Assembly (NCBI RefSeq): GCF_002863305.2
Contig: NZ_CP136962.1
Location: forward strand, 1,922,001-1,986,000
Source of the DNA: Neisseria perflava
Lineage (GTDB): Bacteria > Pseudomonadota > Gammaproteobacteria > Burkholderiales > Neisseriaceae
Direction: 5' to 3'
DNA length: 64,000 nucleotides
The translations under genes were made by a program, and so were the position numbers. Of the stretch, positions 1 through 9,017 are shown piece after piece. Each line of letters begins with the position of its first letter. Position 1 is the first letter of the stretch. The notes below the pieces were generated by a model. It did no database searches. It saw only the letters and a list, made by a program, of their open reading frames with translations, and had not been told where the DNA came from.

Positions 1-2745
1 TTCAAAGACCGCAAACTGCAGCTGGACATCGTCAGCAAAGCCTTCAACCCTGCACGCATCGATCCGCAGCTTCCGCAAGGCAGCGTCAACGGCAACATCA
101 ACTTGACCGGCATACTGGCGCAAGAGAAATTCGCCGGCAAAATGCAGTTCGCACCGAGTACGCTCAACGGCGTTCCACTCAGCGGCAAAGCCGACGTCGC
201 CTATGAAAACAAACACCTCTCGCGCGCCCTGACCGACCTGACCCTCGGCAGCAACATCGTCAAAACCAACGGCAGCTTCGGCAAAAAAGGCGACCGCCTT
301 AACCTCAACATTACCGCCCCCGATTTGTCGCGTTTCGGCTTCGGCTTGGGTGGCCTGCTCAACGCGCGCGGCTACATCTCCGGCAGCTTTTCAGACGGCC
401 TCAAAACCCTTGAAGCCGATTTGAACGGCGAAGCGCGCAACTTCAAAGTTGCCGATACCGTCAACATCCGCACCCTCGACTTCAAGCTTAAAGGCTCGCC
501 AGATACCAACCGTCCGTTGAGTGCCGATATTAAAGGCGAACACATCGCCGTATCCGGCGGCGCGGCCATGATTGACAACGTCAACCTGCTCATCAGCGGC
601 ACAGGTTCGCACCACCACATCCGTGGCAACAGCAGCATGGCGGTGGACAACAAACGCTACAAGCTCGACCTCGACGCCACCGGCGGCCTCAACAAAGACC
701 AAACCCAATGGAAAGGCACGGTCGACACGCTCGACATCAGCGGCGCGTTCAACCTCAAACTGCAAAACCGCCTCAACCTCGAAGCCGGCAGCGAACGCGT
801 TTCCCTCAGCAGCGCGCGCTGGGCGGCCATGGGCGGCAACCTCAACCTGCAAAATTTCGTTTGGGACAAGAAAGCCGGCATTACCAGTAAAGGCAGCGCA
901 CAAAATCTGCACATTACCGAGTTGCACAACTTCTACACTCCGCCTATCGAACACAACCTCGTCTTGGGCGGCGATTGGGATTTGGCGTACAGTCAAAACG
1001 CGCGCGGCTTCCTCAACATCAACCGTCAAAGCGGCGACATCATCCTGCCGAGCAAAGACCCGAAAAACAAACAGCCTTTGGGGCTTTCCGCACTCGCCCT
1101 GCGTACCCGTTTCCAAAACGGCCGCATCGACAGCACGCTGGAAGGCAACACCCGCTTCGGCAAAGTTGACGGCACGCTCGGCATCGCCCAGCAGTTCGGC
1201 AACAACATCAACAACGCCCCTGTCAGCGGCAAAGTCAATATCAGCGTTCCCGATTTGGGCTCGCTCAAATCCTTTATGCCGGCGACAGCCCAAGGCATTG
1301 CAGGCCGTCTGAACGCGACCGCCACCATCGGCGGCCGACTCGGTTCGCCTACCGTCAACAGCAACCTTGACCTCCAAACCAATTACGGCCGAGCCGACGG
1401 TACCGTCAATATCGGTCAGGGTACCAGCTTCGACACCGCCCCCCTGAGCGGCAAGCTCAACCTGAACGTTGCCAACCTCGAAGTCTTCCGCAACTTCCTG
1501 CCCGTCGGCCAAACCCTCAAAGGCCGTCTGAACGCCGCCGTCAACTTGGCAGGCCGTCTGAACGATCCGCAACTGAGCGGCCTGATTAATGGCGACAACC
1601 TCTATTACCGCCATCAAACCCAAGGCCTGATTCTCGACAACGGCGTATTGCGTTCGCGCCTGCAGGGTCAAAAATGGGTGATCGACAGCCTCAAATTCCA
1701 CCGTGGCGGCACGATTGAGCTCAAAGGCGCGGTCAACCTTGCCAACGCCAACCCCGATGTCGACGTGGACATCGTCTTCGACAAATACCGCACCCTCTCG
1801 CGTCCAAACCGCCAACTGCAGCTCTCCGGCGCGGCCAAAGTCCTCTATAATCCGGAAAAAGGCGTATCGCTCAACGGCACACTCAACACCGACTACGGCA
1901 GGTTTGGTTCGCAAAAATCCTCCATGCCGACCCTCGATGACGACGTGGTTGTACTGGGCGAAACCAAAAAAGAAGCAACGGCCACCACGCCGATTAATAT
2001 GAACCTTGTCTTGAACATCAACGACAATGTCCGTTTTGTCGGCTACGGCGCAGACGTTACCATCGGCGGCAAACTGGCCATCACATCACATCCGGGCGAA
2101 GCCGTCCAAGGCGTCGGTACCGTGCGCGTTGTCAAAGGCCGCTACAAAGCCTACGGCCAAGACCTCGACATCACCAAAGGATCGGTTTCCTTTGTCGGCC
2201 CGCTGACCAATCCAAACCTCAACATCCGTGCCGAACGCCGTCTCTCCCCGGTCGGTGCAGGTGTCGAAGTCCTCGGCAGCCTCAACAATCCGCGCGTAAC
2301 CTTGGTTGCCAAAGAAGCCATGAGTGAAAAAGACAAACTCTCCTGGCTCATCCTCAACCGTGCCAGCAGCGGCAGCGACGGCGACAATGCCACGCTCTCT
2401 GCGGCCGCCAGCGCACTGCTTGCCGGCCAAGTCAACGACCGCATCGGCCTTGTGGATGATTTGGGCTTTACCAGCAAACGCAGCCGCAACGCCCAAACAG
2501 GCGAGCTCAACCCTGCCGAACAAGTCCTGACCGTCGGCAAACAGCTCACCAACAACCTCTACGCAGGTTACGAATATGGCATTTCCAGCGCCGAACAATC
2601 CGTCAAACTCGTGTACCAACTGACCCGCGCCATCCAAGCCGTTGCCCGCATCGGCACGCGCTCCTCCGGCGGCGAGTTGAAATACACCATCCGCTTTGAC
2701 AACTGGTTCGGCAAAGACGAACCCGAGCCGGAAGAACAACACTAA
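1..2745 (+). CDS. tamB: TamB, translocation and assembly module inner-membrane component, 3' part
   Basis: The reading frame is open from base 1, so the 5' end lies outside the window and 914 residues are visible. The protein is a long run of short beta-strand repeats rich in G, N, L and D, as in the AsmA-like/TamB (DUF490) family. It ends with the conserved TamB domain, including a stretch near residues 720-780 (VVKGRYKAYGQDLDI, FVGPLTNPNL) and a terminal strand KYTIRFDNWFG. By family knowledge it spans the periplasm from the inner membrane and works with the Omp85 protein TamA, in outer-membrane protein insertion or phospholipid transport. tamA is expected upstream, outside the window. High GC at third positions creates long antisense open frames here, which are not genes. 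Confidence 0.93.
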   Translation, partial: FKDRKLQLDIVSKAFNPARIDPQLPQGSVNGNINLTGILAQEKFAGKMQFAPSTLNGVPLSGKADVAYENKHLSRALTDLTLGSNIVKTNGSFGKKGDRLNLNITAPDLSRFGFGLGGLLNARGYISGSFSDGLKTLEADLNGEARNFKVADTVNIRTLDFKLKGSPDTNRPLSADIKGEHIAVSGGAAMIDNVNLLISGTGSHHHIRGNSSMAVDNKRYKLDLDATGGLNKDQTQWKGTVDTLDISGAFNLKLQNRLNLEAGSERVSLSSARWAAMGGNLNLQNFVWDKKAGITSKGSAQNLHITELHNFYTPPIEHNLVLGGDWDLAYSQNARGFLNINRQSGDIILPSKDPKNKQPLGLSALALRTRFQNGRIDSTLEGNTRFGKVDGTLGIAQQFGNNINNAPVSGKVNISVPDLGSLKSFMPATAQGIAGRLNATATIGGRLGSPTVNSNLDLQTNYGRADGTVNIGQGTSFDTAPLSGKLNLNVANLEVFRNFLPVGQTLKGRLNAAVNLAGRLNDPQLSGLINGDNLYYRHQTQGLILDNGVLRSRLQGQKWVIDSLKFHRGGTIELKGAVNLANANPDVDVDIVFDKYRTLSRPNRQLQLSGAAKVLYNPEKGVSLNGTLNTDYGRFGSQKSSMPTLDDDVVVLGETKKEATATTPINMNLVLNINDNVRFVGYGADVTIGGKLAITSHPGEAVQGVGTVRVVKGRYKAYGQDLDITKGSVSFVGPLTNPNLNIRAERRLSPVGAGVEVLGSLNNPRVTLVAKEAMSEKDKLSWLILNRASSGSDGDNATLSAAASALLAGQVNDRIGLVDDLGFTSKRSRNAQTGELNPAEQVLTVGKQLTNNLYAGYEYGISSAEQSVKLVYQLTRAIQAVARIGTRSSGGELKYTIRFDNWFGKDEPEPEEQH

Positions 2746-2756
2746 AAGCCGTGAAA

Positions 2757-2792
2757 AAGGCCGTCTGAAATTCATCTTTCAGACGGCCTTTA
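2757..2792 (+). terminator. Uptake-sequence inverted pair behind tamB
   Basis: Two copies of the uptake word face each other around a 5-base loop, 11 bases after the tamB stop. The stem runs AAGGCCGTCTGAAA / TTTCAGACGGCCTT with T-rich flanks, a typical neisserial intrinsic terminator. Confidence 0.8.
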
Positions 2793-2931
2793 TCTTGTTC
2801 TACCGTATTAGAATCTTCAGCCATGCCTCAAAAAACAAAGGCCAACGGCGCAAGTTTAAAAATAAATGCAGCTAAAAAAGTGAACGGCAAACCATGGCTT
2901 ATTCCAAGTTAGCAATAAATAAAGCAGATGC

Positions 2932-2980
2932 AAAAAGGCCGTCTGAAACTGACAGGGGTAGGTTTCAGACGGCTTTTTTT
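2932..2980 (-). terminator. Terminator of the sigma factor/anti-sigma operon
   Basis: An inverted uptake-sequence pair lies directly after the stop codon of the anti-sigma gene. Read on the minus strand it gives a long stem and then a run of T, and would end the doxX-hvfABC-rpoE-mseR transcript. Confidence 0.75.
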
Positions 2981-2983
2981 GAA

Positions 2984-3157
2984 TCATCGAAACAACTTAT
3001 GCATGGCATTGCTAATTAATTCGAGCTGTTTCTTATATTCGCGGCAACGGGGGCAGAGCGACAGGTGGACGGCAAGGGCAATGCGGTTAAAAAGACTGAG
3101 ATGCACTTGGTCTTGCTGTTTGGAAATCAGATCGGTTATTTTGCGGCATTTTTTCAT
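2984..3157 (-). CDS. mseR: Small zinc-finger anti-sigma factor
   Basis: This 57-residue protein starts at ATG 3157, 12 bases after the stop of the sigma factor gene, so the two are surely co-transcribed. It contains H-L-S-L-C-P-R-C (residues about 31-38), the H-x3-C-x2-C pattern of zinc-binding (ZAS) anti-sigma factors. It has no membrane segment and is therefore expected to be cytosolic. Size, motif and position match MseR, the anti-sigma factor described for meningococcal sigma E. It would hold the adjacent ECF sigma factor inactive, probably until a redox or metal signal releases it. The start is supported by frame and spacing. Confidence 0.78.
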   Translation of the reverse strand: MKKCRKITDLISKQQDQVHLSLFNRIALAVHLSLCPRCREYKKQLELISNAMHKLFR

Positions 3158-3169
3158 GGCGTTTTCCTG

Positions 3170-3748
3170 TCAGGCATGGGAGAACCATTTGATTTGCAGG
3201 CACTGGCGCAAGGTTTCGCGCGCACGGTGCATGATGGTGTAATAGTTGGCATGGCTGATGCCGCATTGTTCGCGGATTTCATCGCTTGAAAAGCCGAGAA
3301 TCTCTTTCATGGTAAACACGCGGGCGGTGTTTTCCGGCAGATGGTAGAGGCAGGTCTGCAAAACTTGGTAGAACTCTTTATTGTTCAAACTGGCTTCGGG
3401 CGAGTCCCAACCCTGAGGCTGTCCTTCGTCCGTCCAATGCCCGTCGGCGGCAAAATGTCCTTCAAAGGCTTCATCCAAGGCTTCCTCGTCGCGCGTGACG
3501 AAAACTTGGCGTTGCCGTCCGATTTGGCGCAGGCAGTCGGTAATTTTGTTTTTTAAGATTGCAAACAGCCAGCTGCTCACTTGGGCGTCGCCTTTGAAAC
3601 CCTCGGCCGCACGGTAGGCAGAAAGCATGGTTTCCTGTACGAGGTCTTCCGCCAAATCGGGGCGGTCGGGCAGCTGGATATGGGCAAAGCGCAGCAGCAG
3701 TTTGCGGGATTCGGCAAGCTCGGCATCGGTCAGTTCGGGTAGGGCCAT
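3170..3748 (-). CDS. rpoE: ECF-family RNA polymerase sigma factor
   Basis: This 192-residue protein has the two conserved ECF sigma domains: region 2 around residues 30-65 (DLAEDLVQETMLSAYRAAE, which binds core polymerase and the -10 element) and region 4 around 130-185 (LPENTARVFTMKEILGFSS, then a helix-turn-helix, for the -35 element). A 40-residue acidic linker with G, W and P lies between them. The anti-sigma gene follows after 12 bases. The gene sits 142 bases behind hvfC and may also have its own promoter. The pair corresponds to the neisserial Ecf/sigma E system, whose reported regulon includes its own operon and msrAB. A shared promoter motif in this window supports the same wiring. 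Confidence 0.9.
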   Translation of the reverse strand: MALPELTDAELAESRKLLLRFAHIQLPDRPDLAEDLVQETMLSAYRAAEGFKGDAQVSSWLFAILKNKITDCLRQIGRQRQVFVTRDEEALDEAFEGHFAADGHWTDEGQPQGWDSPEASLNNKEFYQVLQTCLYHLPENTARVFTMKEILGFSSDEIREQCGISHANYYTIMHRARETLRQCLQIKWFSHA

Positions 3749-3890
3749 AATGTATCAGTATGAAATGAATGATCAATATACTTTTGATTTTACGCTGATA
3801 CGGCAAGAGCATGCGATTGAATCTATAAACGATTTCAGTAGTATTTTTGTTTCGCCGAAACCGACTGCACCCGTTTCAGACGGCCTTGAT

Positions 3891-4577
3891 TTATGCCGCA
3901 ACCAAAATGCCCTGTTCCAACCATTCCGTCCATTTTTGCCTTAATGCGTCCTGCCAAGCGTTTTCAGACGGCATGAACTCTGCCAGCATGGTCTGCAGGC
4001 CGTTTAGGGAAGTGGGCGTTTCTGCCAGCGTTTCCAGCAATAAGGCATCGAAATCGTCGAGCGTTTGGTACATCACGTCATCTTCCTTATCGCGCCACAC
4101 CAAAACAGCAGTTTCCGCCTCCTGCAATTCGTCCGTCACGTCATACTGATAACGGCGCACAAAGGCGGCGGGAGAAAGGGTGTAAGCCAAATCGTCTGAA
4201 TCGGCATGGGTTGTTTGGCTATCGGTCTGAGCGGTTTCGGCGAGCAGCTGGGTGTGTTCAAAGTCCATCAATGCCAAGAGGTCATCTGAAAGCGGCAGGC
4301 TTTGGCAATATTGGAGGAACTCGCCGGGGATTTCTTGAAAATAGGGCGTTTGAGCGCGCGCGTTGCGGACGAAACCTTCTTTCAGACTGCCCCATTCTTC
4401 GCTGTCAAAGTATTGCAGCGTTTCGGTATAACAGCGGTCGATAAAGCTGTGAATATTGTTGCGTATCAGGCGGATATAGACATTCAACCGCTCTTGCGGC
4501 AATCCATCTGCGGCTTTGCCTTCGCGTATAGCTTGGGCAAAGCGGTGTTGATATTGGGCGGAAGTTTCAGGCTGCAC
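3891..4577 (-). CDS. hvfC: DUF2063 protein, HvfC/BufC-like partner of the RiPP-modifying enzyme
   Basis: The open frame extends far upstream inside hvfB. The likely start is GTG 4577, preceded at good spacing by GGAAAGGA and overlapping the hvfB stop by 11 bases, giving 228 residues. The N-terminal part (about residues 5-100) resembles the DUF2063 putative DNA-binding domain ([23 protein letters not shown]). The C-terminal half is acidic and poorly conserved. Genes of this family lie next to DUF692 enzymes in bufferin, HvfA and methanobactin-like loci, where the partner protein is thought to deliver the precursor peptide to the oxidase. The coupled start suggests a 1:1 complex with HvfB. The DNA-binding label of the domain is historical. 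Confidence 0.82.
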   Translation of the reverse strand: MQPETSAQYQHRFAQAIREGKAADGLPQERLNVYIRLIRNNIHSFIDRCYTETLQYFDSEEWGSLKEGFVRNARAQTPYFQEIPGEFLQYCQSLPLSDDLLALMDFEHTQLLAETAQTDSQTTHADSDDLAYTLSPAAFVRRYQYDVTDELQEAETAVLVWRDKEDDVMYQTLDDFDALLLETLAETPTSLNGLQTMLAEFMPSENAWQDALRQKWTEWLEQGILVAA

Positions 4578-5409
4578 GGCGGTATTCCTTTCCGGCACGC
4601 ATTTGATAGTTGGCGATTTTAGCGACTTCGGCTTCAAGTTCGGCAAAAGGCGGGAAATTGAAATCGCGTTCCAACAGGGTGGGCGGAATCGTCGGCAGTT
4701 TGGCATAGGCGAGTTCGAGCAAATCCCAAACGGTCGGCAAAACCGCCGCGCCATGCGTATCAATCAACAATTCCGGCGTTTCTACGTCATACCCGGCAAT
4801 GTGGATATAGCACACACGCTCTGCGTCCACATTTTCTAAAAAGGCCTCAGGCGATAACAGGCCGTGGTTGACGGCGTTGACGTAGATATTGTTCACATCG
4901 AGATGAATGCCGCAGTCGGCTTCACGGGCAACTGCATTGAGGAACTCGACTTCGTTCATCTCGGCAAGCGGAGAATGCAGGTAGTAGGAGGTGTTTTCTA
5001 CGGCGATGCGGCAGCCCAAACGGTCTTGCACTTCGCGGATACGGCGCGCGGTATGTTTCACCATCTCATCAGTGAAAGGCAGCGGCAACAAATCGTAAAG
5101 ATGACCGCCGTCGTGGCAATAGCTCAAATGGTCGGAGAAAAACGTGCAGTCATAACGGCGCATCATTTCTTTGATGCCGTCTATCAAGTCGGTATCCAGC
5201 GGGGCTTGTCCGCCCAACGACATGGATAATCCGTGCAATGCCAGCGGCAGCCGTTCCGCCACGCGGTCAAACTGTTTGCGCGCCCTGCCGCCCATTTTCA
5301 GCCAGTTTTCGGGGGCGGCTTCGATAAAGCGTATCGGGCTGTCGTCTGAAAGCGAGAGGAAGTCTTCCGCCAAGTCGCGGCGGTAGCCCAAGCCTGCGTG
5401 TTGAATCAT
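4567..5409 (-). CDS. hvfB: DUF692 multinuclear iron oxidase (MNIO) that modifies a RiPP precursor
   Basis: This 280-residue TIM-barrel protein belongs to the DUF692 family (MbnB, BufB, HvfB). Likely iron ligands recur at the expected strand ends: [43 protein letters not shown] and DTHG. These enzymes use two or three iron atoms and oxygen to turn cysteine in a precursor peptide into an oxazolone-thioamide or thiooxazole. The EGxCG-bearing precursor is encoded just upstream and the DUF2063 partner overlaps the 3' end, so the substrate is almost certainly HvfA. The start is the ATG at 5409, which opens [13 protein letters not shown], a standard N-terminus for the family. Confidence 0.9.
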   Translation of the reverse strand: MIQHAGLGYRRDLAEDFLSLSDDSPIRFIEAAPENWLKMGGRARKQFDRVAERLPLALHGLSMSLGGQAPLDTDLIDGIKEMMRRYDCTFFSDHLSYCHDGGHLYDLLPLPFTDEMVKHTARRIREVQDRLGCRIAVENTSYYLHSPLAEMNEVEFLNAVAREADCGIHLDVNNIYVNAVNHGLLSPEAFLENVDAERVCYIHIAGYDVETPELLIDTHGAAVLPTVWDLLELAYAKLPTIPPTLLERDFNFPPFAELEAEVAKIANYQMRAGKEYRRAA

Positions 5410-5440
5410 GGTGATGTCCTGTTATGATGCCGTATGAACG

Positions 5441-5477
5441 ACAAAGTCGCATTTTTGTTTATAAAATGCGACTTTGT
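5441..5477 (-). promoter_or_regulatory. Perfect 15-bp hairpin between hvfA and hvfB
   Basis: ACAAAGTCGCATTTT (5441-5455) is repeated exactly as its reverse complement at 5463-5477, with a 7-base loop. It lies in the 86-base gap between the precursor gene and its modifying enzyme and is not an uptake sequence. There is no strong T run after it on the minus strand. It could act as a leaky terminator or 3' stabiliser that yields more hvfA than hvfB message, as is common behind RiPP precursor genes. Confidence 0.6.
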
Positions 5478-5495
5478 TAAAGGTATGTTGCAGGA

Positions 5496-5768
5496 TTATT
5501 TAGAACCGCATTTACCTTCGCCGCATTTGCCTTCTACTACTTTGGCAGCTTTGGCTTTTGATGCTTTGCCTTTTTTGGCGTGTGCTTTTTTCATGGCCGC
5601 GCCGCAAGTACCTTCACCGGCTTTGGCAGCCGCGCCGCAAGTACCTTCGGCAGCTTTAACAGTTTTCTCAACAGCCACGTCGCTGGCGGCTTTATCAGCG
5701 GCAACAACACCGGCAGCCAGAGACAGGGACAGTGCACCGGCCAGAGCAGCAGCTACATTTTTTTTCAT
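5496..5768 (-). CDS. hvfA: HvfA/bufferin-type RiPP precursor with four EGxCG motifs
   Basis: This 90-residue protein begins with a clear Sec signal peptide (MKKN, then an A/L/G-rich core, likely cleaved near GVVAA-DK). The mature part is lysine- and alanine-rich and carries EGTCG twice (about residues 41-45 and 53-57) and EGKCG twice at the C-terminus (about 79-83 and 84-88). EGxCG is the pentapeptide modified by DUF692 oxidases in bufferins and in Haemophilus HvfA, giving copper-binding heterocycles. The expected product is a periplasmic or secreted metal-binding peptide protein, perhaps for copper buffering. Four cores in so short a protein, the last two in direct tandem, is notable. A good ribosome site (AGGAAGT) precedes the ATG. 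Confidence 0.87.
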   Translation of the reverse strand: MKKNVAAALAGALSLSLAAGVVAADKAASDVAVEKTVKAAEGTCGAAAKAGEGTCGAAMKKAHAKKGKASKAKAAKVVEGKCGEGKCGSK

Positions 5769-5853
5769 TTCAACTTCCTTTTTAAAATATGGGTTTTAAA
5801 ACAAATCAAGGGATAATATCGGGCATTTAAAGTCGGCCCGCGACCATTAATCC

Positions 5854-6303
5854 TTAAAGAAAATACTTGATACGACAACAGCGTTTCTTCAGCAGGGCAT
5901 CCAAAGACAGACGGCCTGCGCCCTGCAATAGGACAGGAAATAAAACCACCAAATAAATCAGTGCCATTTTATAACCGTTGTCGCACACATTGTACCCCAA
6001 GCCGGCATGTACCGCAGACCATGCGACAGCTGTTACAACCATCAATCCCAGCGCGGACAGCCGCGTTGCCAAGCCGACGATGAGCAACGCAGGCAAAACC
6101 AGTTCCGCCCACATGGCCAAATTCCAGTTGACCGTATCCGACAACAAATTGAACGGAAAGGGAAATTGGCTGTTGATATCTGCAAACCAGTTTTCCCCGT
6201 TCCATTTTTCCAGGCCGGACTCAAGAAATTCATACGCGGCAAAAAGCCTGAGTGCCAACAAGCCGAAAGCGGCCTGCCAAGAGGGGTTGGATGAGGTGTT
6301 CAT
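5854..6303 (-). CDS. DoxX-family membrane protein, first gene of the RiPP/sigma cluster
   Basis: This 149-residue protein has four predicted membrane helices (about 10-28, 62-82, 84-104 and 112-130) and the DoxX pattern, with RLFAAYEFLESGLEKW near the N-terminus and a conserved G-L-A-T-R after helix 2. DoxX proteins (HvfD in related loci) accompany DUF692 clusters and are linked to thiol and sulfur redox chemistry, but their exact role is unknown. The gene lies 85 bases upstream of hvfA on the same strand. The shared ECF-type promoter lies about 80 bases before its start. The C-terminus is basic and cysteine-bearing (KKRCCRIK). Confidence 0.83.
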   Translation of the reverse strand: MNTSSNPSWQAAFGLLALRLFAAYEFLESGLEKWNGENWFADINSQFPFPFNLLSDTVNWNLAMWAELVLPALLIVGLATRLSALGLMVVTAVAWSAVHAGLGYNVCDNGYKMALIYLVVLFPVLLQGAGRLSLDALLKKRCCRIKYFL

Positions 6304-6381
6304 TTATTTTCCTAATCGATGTGTGTGTCGAATGGGATAGGACGAAAAATCCATCGGTACCATCCCATCTTTCCTGCCTGT

Positions 6382-6411
6382 TTAGACGCGGCAGCTTTAA
6401 AAAACTGACAA
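6382..6411 (-). promoter_or_regulatory. Predicted ECF sigma promoter of doxX-hvfABC
   Basis: Read on the minus strand the site is TTGTCAG (6411-6405), 16 bases, then CGTCTAA (6388-6382), about 80 bases before the doxX start. The same two heptamers with the same 16-base gap occur upstream of msrAB at 36299-36328. The CGTCTAA element fits an ECF -10 box. The call rests on this shared spacing and on the sigma factor gene in the cluster; no transcript start is known. Confidence 0.6.
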
Positions 6412-6461
6412 AACAAATGAAGATATTTTCTTATTCATTGTTTTATAAAGATTAAAAATTC

Positions 6462-6512
6462 AAAAAGGCCGTCTGAAACACCATGCTTGATTGGGTTTCA
6501 GACGACCTTTAA
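6462..6512 (-). terminator. Imperfect uptake-sequence hairpin behind recQ
   Basis: The arms AAAGGCCGTCTGAAAC and GTTTCAGACGACCTTT pair with one mismatch, 17 bases after the recQ stop. The hairpin separates recQ from the doxX promoter region. Confidence 0.7.
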
Positions 6513-6528
6513 TGATGAACGCGGTCAA

Positions 6529-8838
6529 TCAATCCGCTTGTTTACACAATTCGACAATTTCTGCGCCGTATTTGTCGGTTTTCTCCTCATTCATACCGTG
6601 GATTTCCGCCAGCTCCGCCAAATCTTGCGGCCGTCGGGCGGCAATCGCGCGTAGGGTAACTTTGCTGCATATCTGATAGGCTTCGAGGCCTTCATGGCGG
6701 GCAGTATCGATGTTCCACTGAAGCAGACGGCGCATCAATCGGCGTTTGCGTTTATCCTCTTCGCTCAGGCCGTCTGAAAACGGGCGGCAGATGTTTAAAA
6801 TGCCCTCTCCGTATTGCTCGATACGTTTTTCGCCGAGTTTATACACGCCCAAAAGGTCGATGGGTTCGGCAGGCGTATTGGTCAGCAAGTCGTCCATGCT
6901 TTCGTTGGAGAACACCGTTCCCAGCGTCACTTGATCGGCACTTGCCTGCTGCTCGCGCCAAGTTTCCAAAGCCCGTTTTAAGGCCTGTTCGCGCTCGCCC
7001 AAGCTGTGGATAACTTGTGCGCTGTCTGTGGAAACCGTACCGGCTTCAGCTGTTTCGCAAACGTCGAGTATCTCCAAACCGAATTTATTGATTTTCGCCT
7101 CGCCCAAGCCGTAGATTTGGTGTAAATCTTCCAAACTTCGGGGCATTTTTTCGACAATATCGCGCAGGGTTTTGTCGCCGCAAACCACATAGGCCGGCAC
7201 TTCCTCTGCCCGGGCGCGTTGTTGCCGCCATTGGCGCAATGCCTGCCACAAACGCTCTTCGCGCTCGGTACGCAACCAATCGTCTTTTGGCTTTTGGGTG
7301 GCCGTTTTTTCGCGGCGCAGGGGGCGCAGCATGACTTCGGTTTCACCCTTGAGGACTTGTTTGGCCGCTTCGGTCAGCTGCAGGGCTTGATGCTGCTCGA
7401 CATTGACGGTGAGATAGCCCAAGCTGATGCACTGGCGGATGACGCTGCGCCATTCCTTGTCGGTCTGTTCGCTGCCGATGCCGAATGTGGATAACTTGTC
7501 ATGGCCGTTGCGCTGTATCCAATCGTCGCTTTTACCGCGCAAAAGGTTGGTGATGTAACCGGCGGCAAAACGTTGTCCGGCGCGGTACACGCAGCTGAGT
7601 AATTTTTGCACCAACACCGTGCCGTCAAACCGCACGGGCGGATGCAGGCAGTTGTCGCAATGGCCGCAGGGTTCGGATTCTTCGCCGAAATGTTTGAGCA
7701 GCAGTACGCGGCGGCAGGCGGCGGTTTCGCAGACGGAAAGCATGGCATCGAGTTTTTGCATTTCGATTTGCTTTTGCACCTCGTCGCTGTTGCCTTCGGC
7801 AATCCGTTCGCGCAGCAACACCCAATCGTTCAAGCCGTAACACAGCCAACTCACGGCAGGCAGCCCGTCCCGGCCGGCACGCCCCGATTCCTGATAGAAA
7901 TGTTCGACACTTTGGGGCATATCGAGATGGGCGACAAAGCGCACGTCGGGTTTGTCTATGCCCATACCGAACGCCACGGTCGCCACCACAATAATATTGT
8001 CTTCATGCGTAAAGCGGCGTTGGTTTTCCTCGCGCACATCCATGCTCAAACCGGCATGATACGGAATCGCCTCCAAGCCGTTTTCACACAAAAACTGCGC
8101 CACATCCTCGACTTTTTTACGGCTTAGGCAATACACAATGCCGCTTTGCCCATGCATCTGCTTGCGGATGAAATCCAGCAATTGTTTTTTGCCATTGTTT
8201 TTCTCGATAACCTGATAATAAATATTCGGGCGGTCAAAGCTGGAGATAAATTCGGGCGCATTGTCCAAGTGCAGATAATGCTTGATGTCGGCGCGCGTGG
8301 CCGCATCGGCGGTAGCGGTCAGGGCGATGCGCGGGACGTTCGGATAGCGTTCGGCAAGCATGCCGAGCTGTTGATATTCGGGGCGGAAATCGTGTCCCCA
8401 TTGGCTGACGCAATGCGCCTCATCAATGGCAAACAGGCTGACGGTTTGTTGGTCGAGAAAACGTAAAAAGCGGTCGGTAACCAAGCGTTCCGGCGCGACA
8501 TAAAGCAGTTTCAGACGGCCTTGGGCAAGTTTGTCGGCAATCTCGCGCGCCTCATCTGCCGATGTGCTGCTGTTGACTGCCACCGCTTCAATCCCGGCCA
8601 CATGCAGGCTGGCCACTTGGTCGTTCATCAACGCAATCAGCGGCGATACGACAACCGCCACGCCTTCGCGCATCAGCGCCGGAATCTGGTAACACAAAGA
8701 CTTGCCCCCGCCCGTCGGCATCAGCACCATCAAACTCTCGCCGCCGGCCAATGCATTGACGATAGCCTCCTGCTTGCCACGAAATTCGGGATAACCGAAT
8801 ACTTCGTGCAAAATCTGTTTGGCGGTCGGCTGAGGCAT
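6529..8838 (-). CDS. recQ: ATP-dependent DNA helicase RecQ with three HRDC domains
   Basis: This 769-residue protein has Walker [13 protein letters not shown] near residue 40, the Walker B/motif [20 protein letters not shown] near 140, and motif [12 protein letters not shown] near 320. A zinc-binding region with [12 protein letters not shown] and CGHCDNC follows near 380-400. The C-terminus contains three successive HRDC domains (about 520-590, 615-685 and 697-765), the neisserial arrangement, where most RecQ proteins have one. RecQ unwinds DNA 3' to 5' and in Neisseria takes part in recombinational repair and pilin antigenic variation. The gene is monocistronic between hairpins. Confidence 0.97.
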   Translation of the reverse strand: MPQPTAKQILHEVFGYPEFRGKQEAIVNALAGGESLMVLMPTGGGKSLCYQIPALMREGVAVVVSPLIALMNDQVASLHVAGIEAVAVNSSTSADEAREIADKLAQGRLKLLYVAPERLVTDRFLRFLDQQTVSLFAIDEAHCVSQWGHDFRPEYQQLGMLAERYPNVPRIALTATADAATRADIKHYLHLDNAPEFISSFDRPNIYYQVIEKNNGKKQLLDFIRKQMHGQSGIVYCLSRKKVEDVAQFLCENGLEAIPYHAGLSMDVREENQRRFTHEDNIIVVATVAFGMGIDKPDVRFVAHLDMPQSVEHFYQESGRAGRDGLPAVSWLCYGLNDWVLLRERIAEGNSDEVQKQIEMQKLDAMLSVCETAACRRVLLLKHFGEESEPCGHCDNCLHPPVRFDGTVLVQKLLSCVYRAGQRFAAGYITNLLRGKSDDWIQRNGHDKLSTFGIGSEQTDKEWRSVIRQCISLGYLTVNVEQHQALQLTEAAKQVLKGETEVMLRPLRREKTATQKPKDDWLRTEREERLWQALRQWRQQRARAEEVPAYVVCGDKTLRDIVEKMPRSLEDLHQIYGLGEAKINKFGLEILDVCETAEAGTVSTDSAQVIHSLGEREQALKRALETWREQQASADQVTLGTVFSNESMDDLLTNTPAEPIDLLGVYKLGEKRIEQYGEGILNICRPFSDGLSEEDKRKRRLMRRLLQWNIDTARHEGLEAYQICSKVTLRAIAARRPQDLAELAEIHGMNEEKTDKYGAEIVELCKQAD

Positions 8839-9017
8839 AATGGTTCCGTAGAATAGGGGAAAGCGTTATTTTAACGGTTTTACACTCGCGTATGTGCGGA
8901 ACATTTTGCCGCCGCTTTTTCAGACGGCCTTTCAGGTTAACCTTCCGAAAGAATGTTTTGTTTTTTTAAATACAAGAGTAAGAGGCATGTAATTTCATGA
9001 CTAGCCTCTTTTTAATC

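Noticed and set aside
391..1914. 507-codon open frame on the minus strand inside tamB
   Set aside because: It is the antisense of a strongly coding GC-rich gene; its composition is V/A/E/F-rich without family similarity.
2823..2912. 29-codon lysine-rich open frame after tamB
   Set aside because: Too short, no strong ribosome site, no similarity; it could be a microprotein, but nothing supports it.
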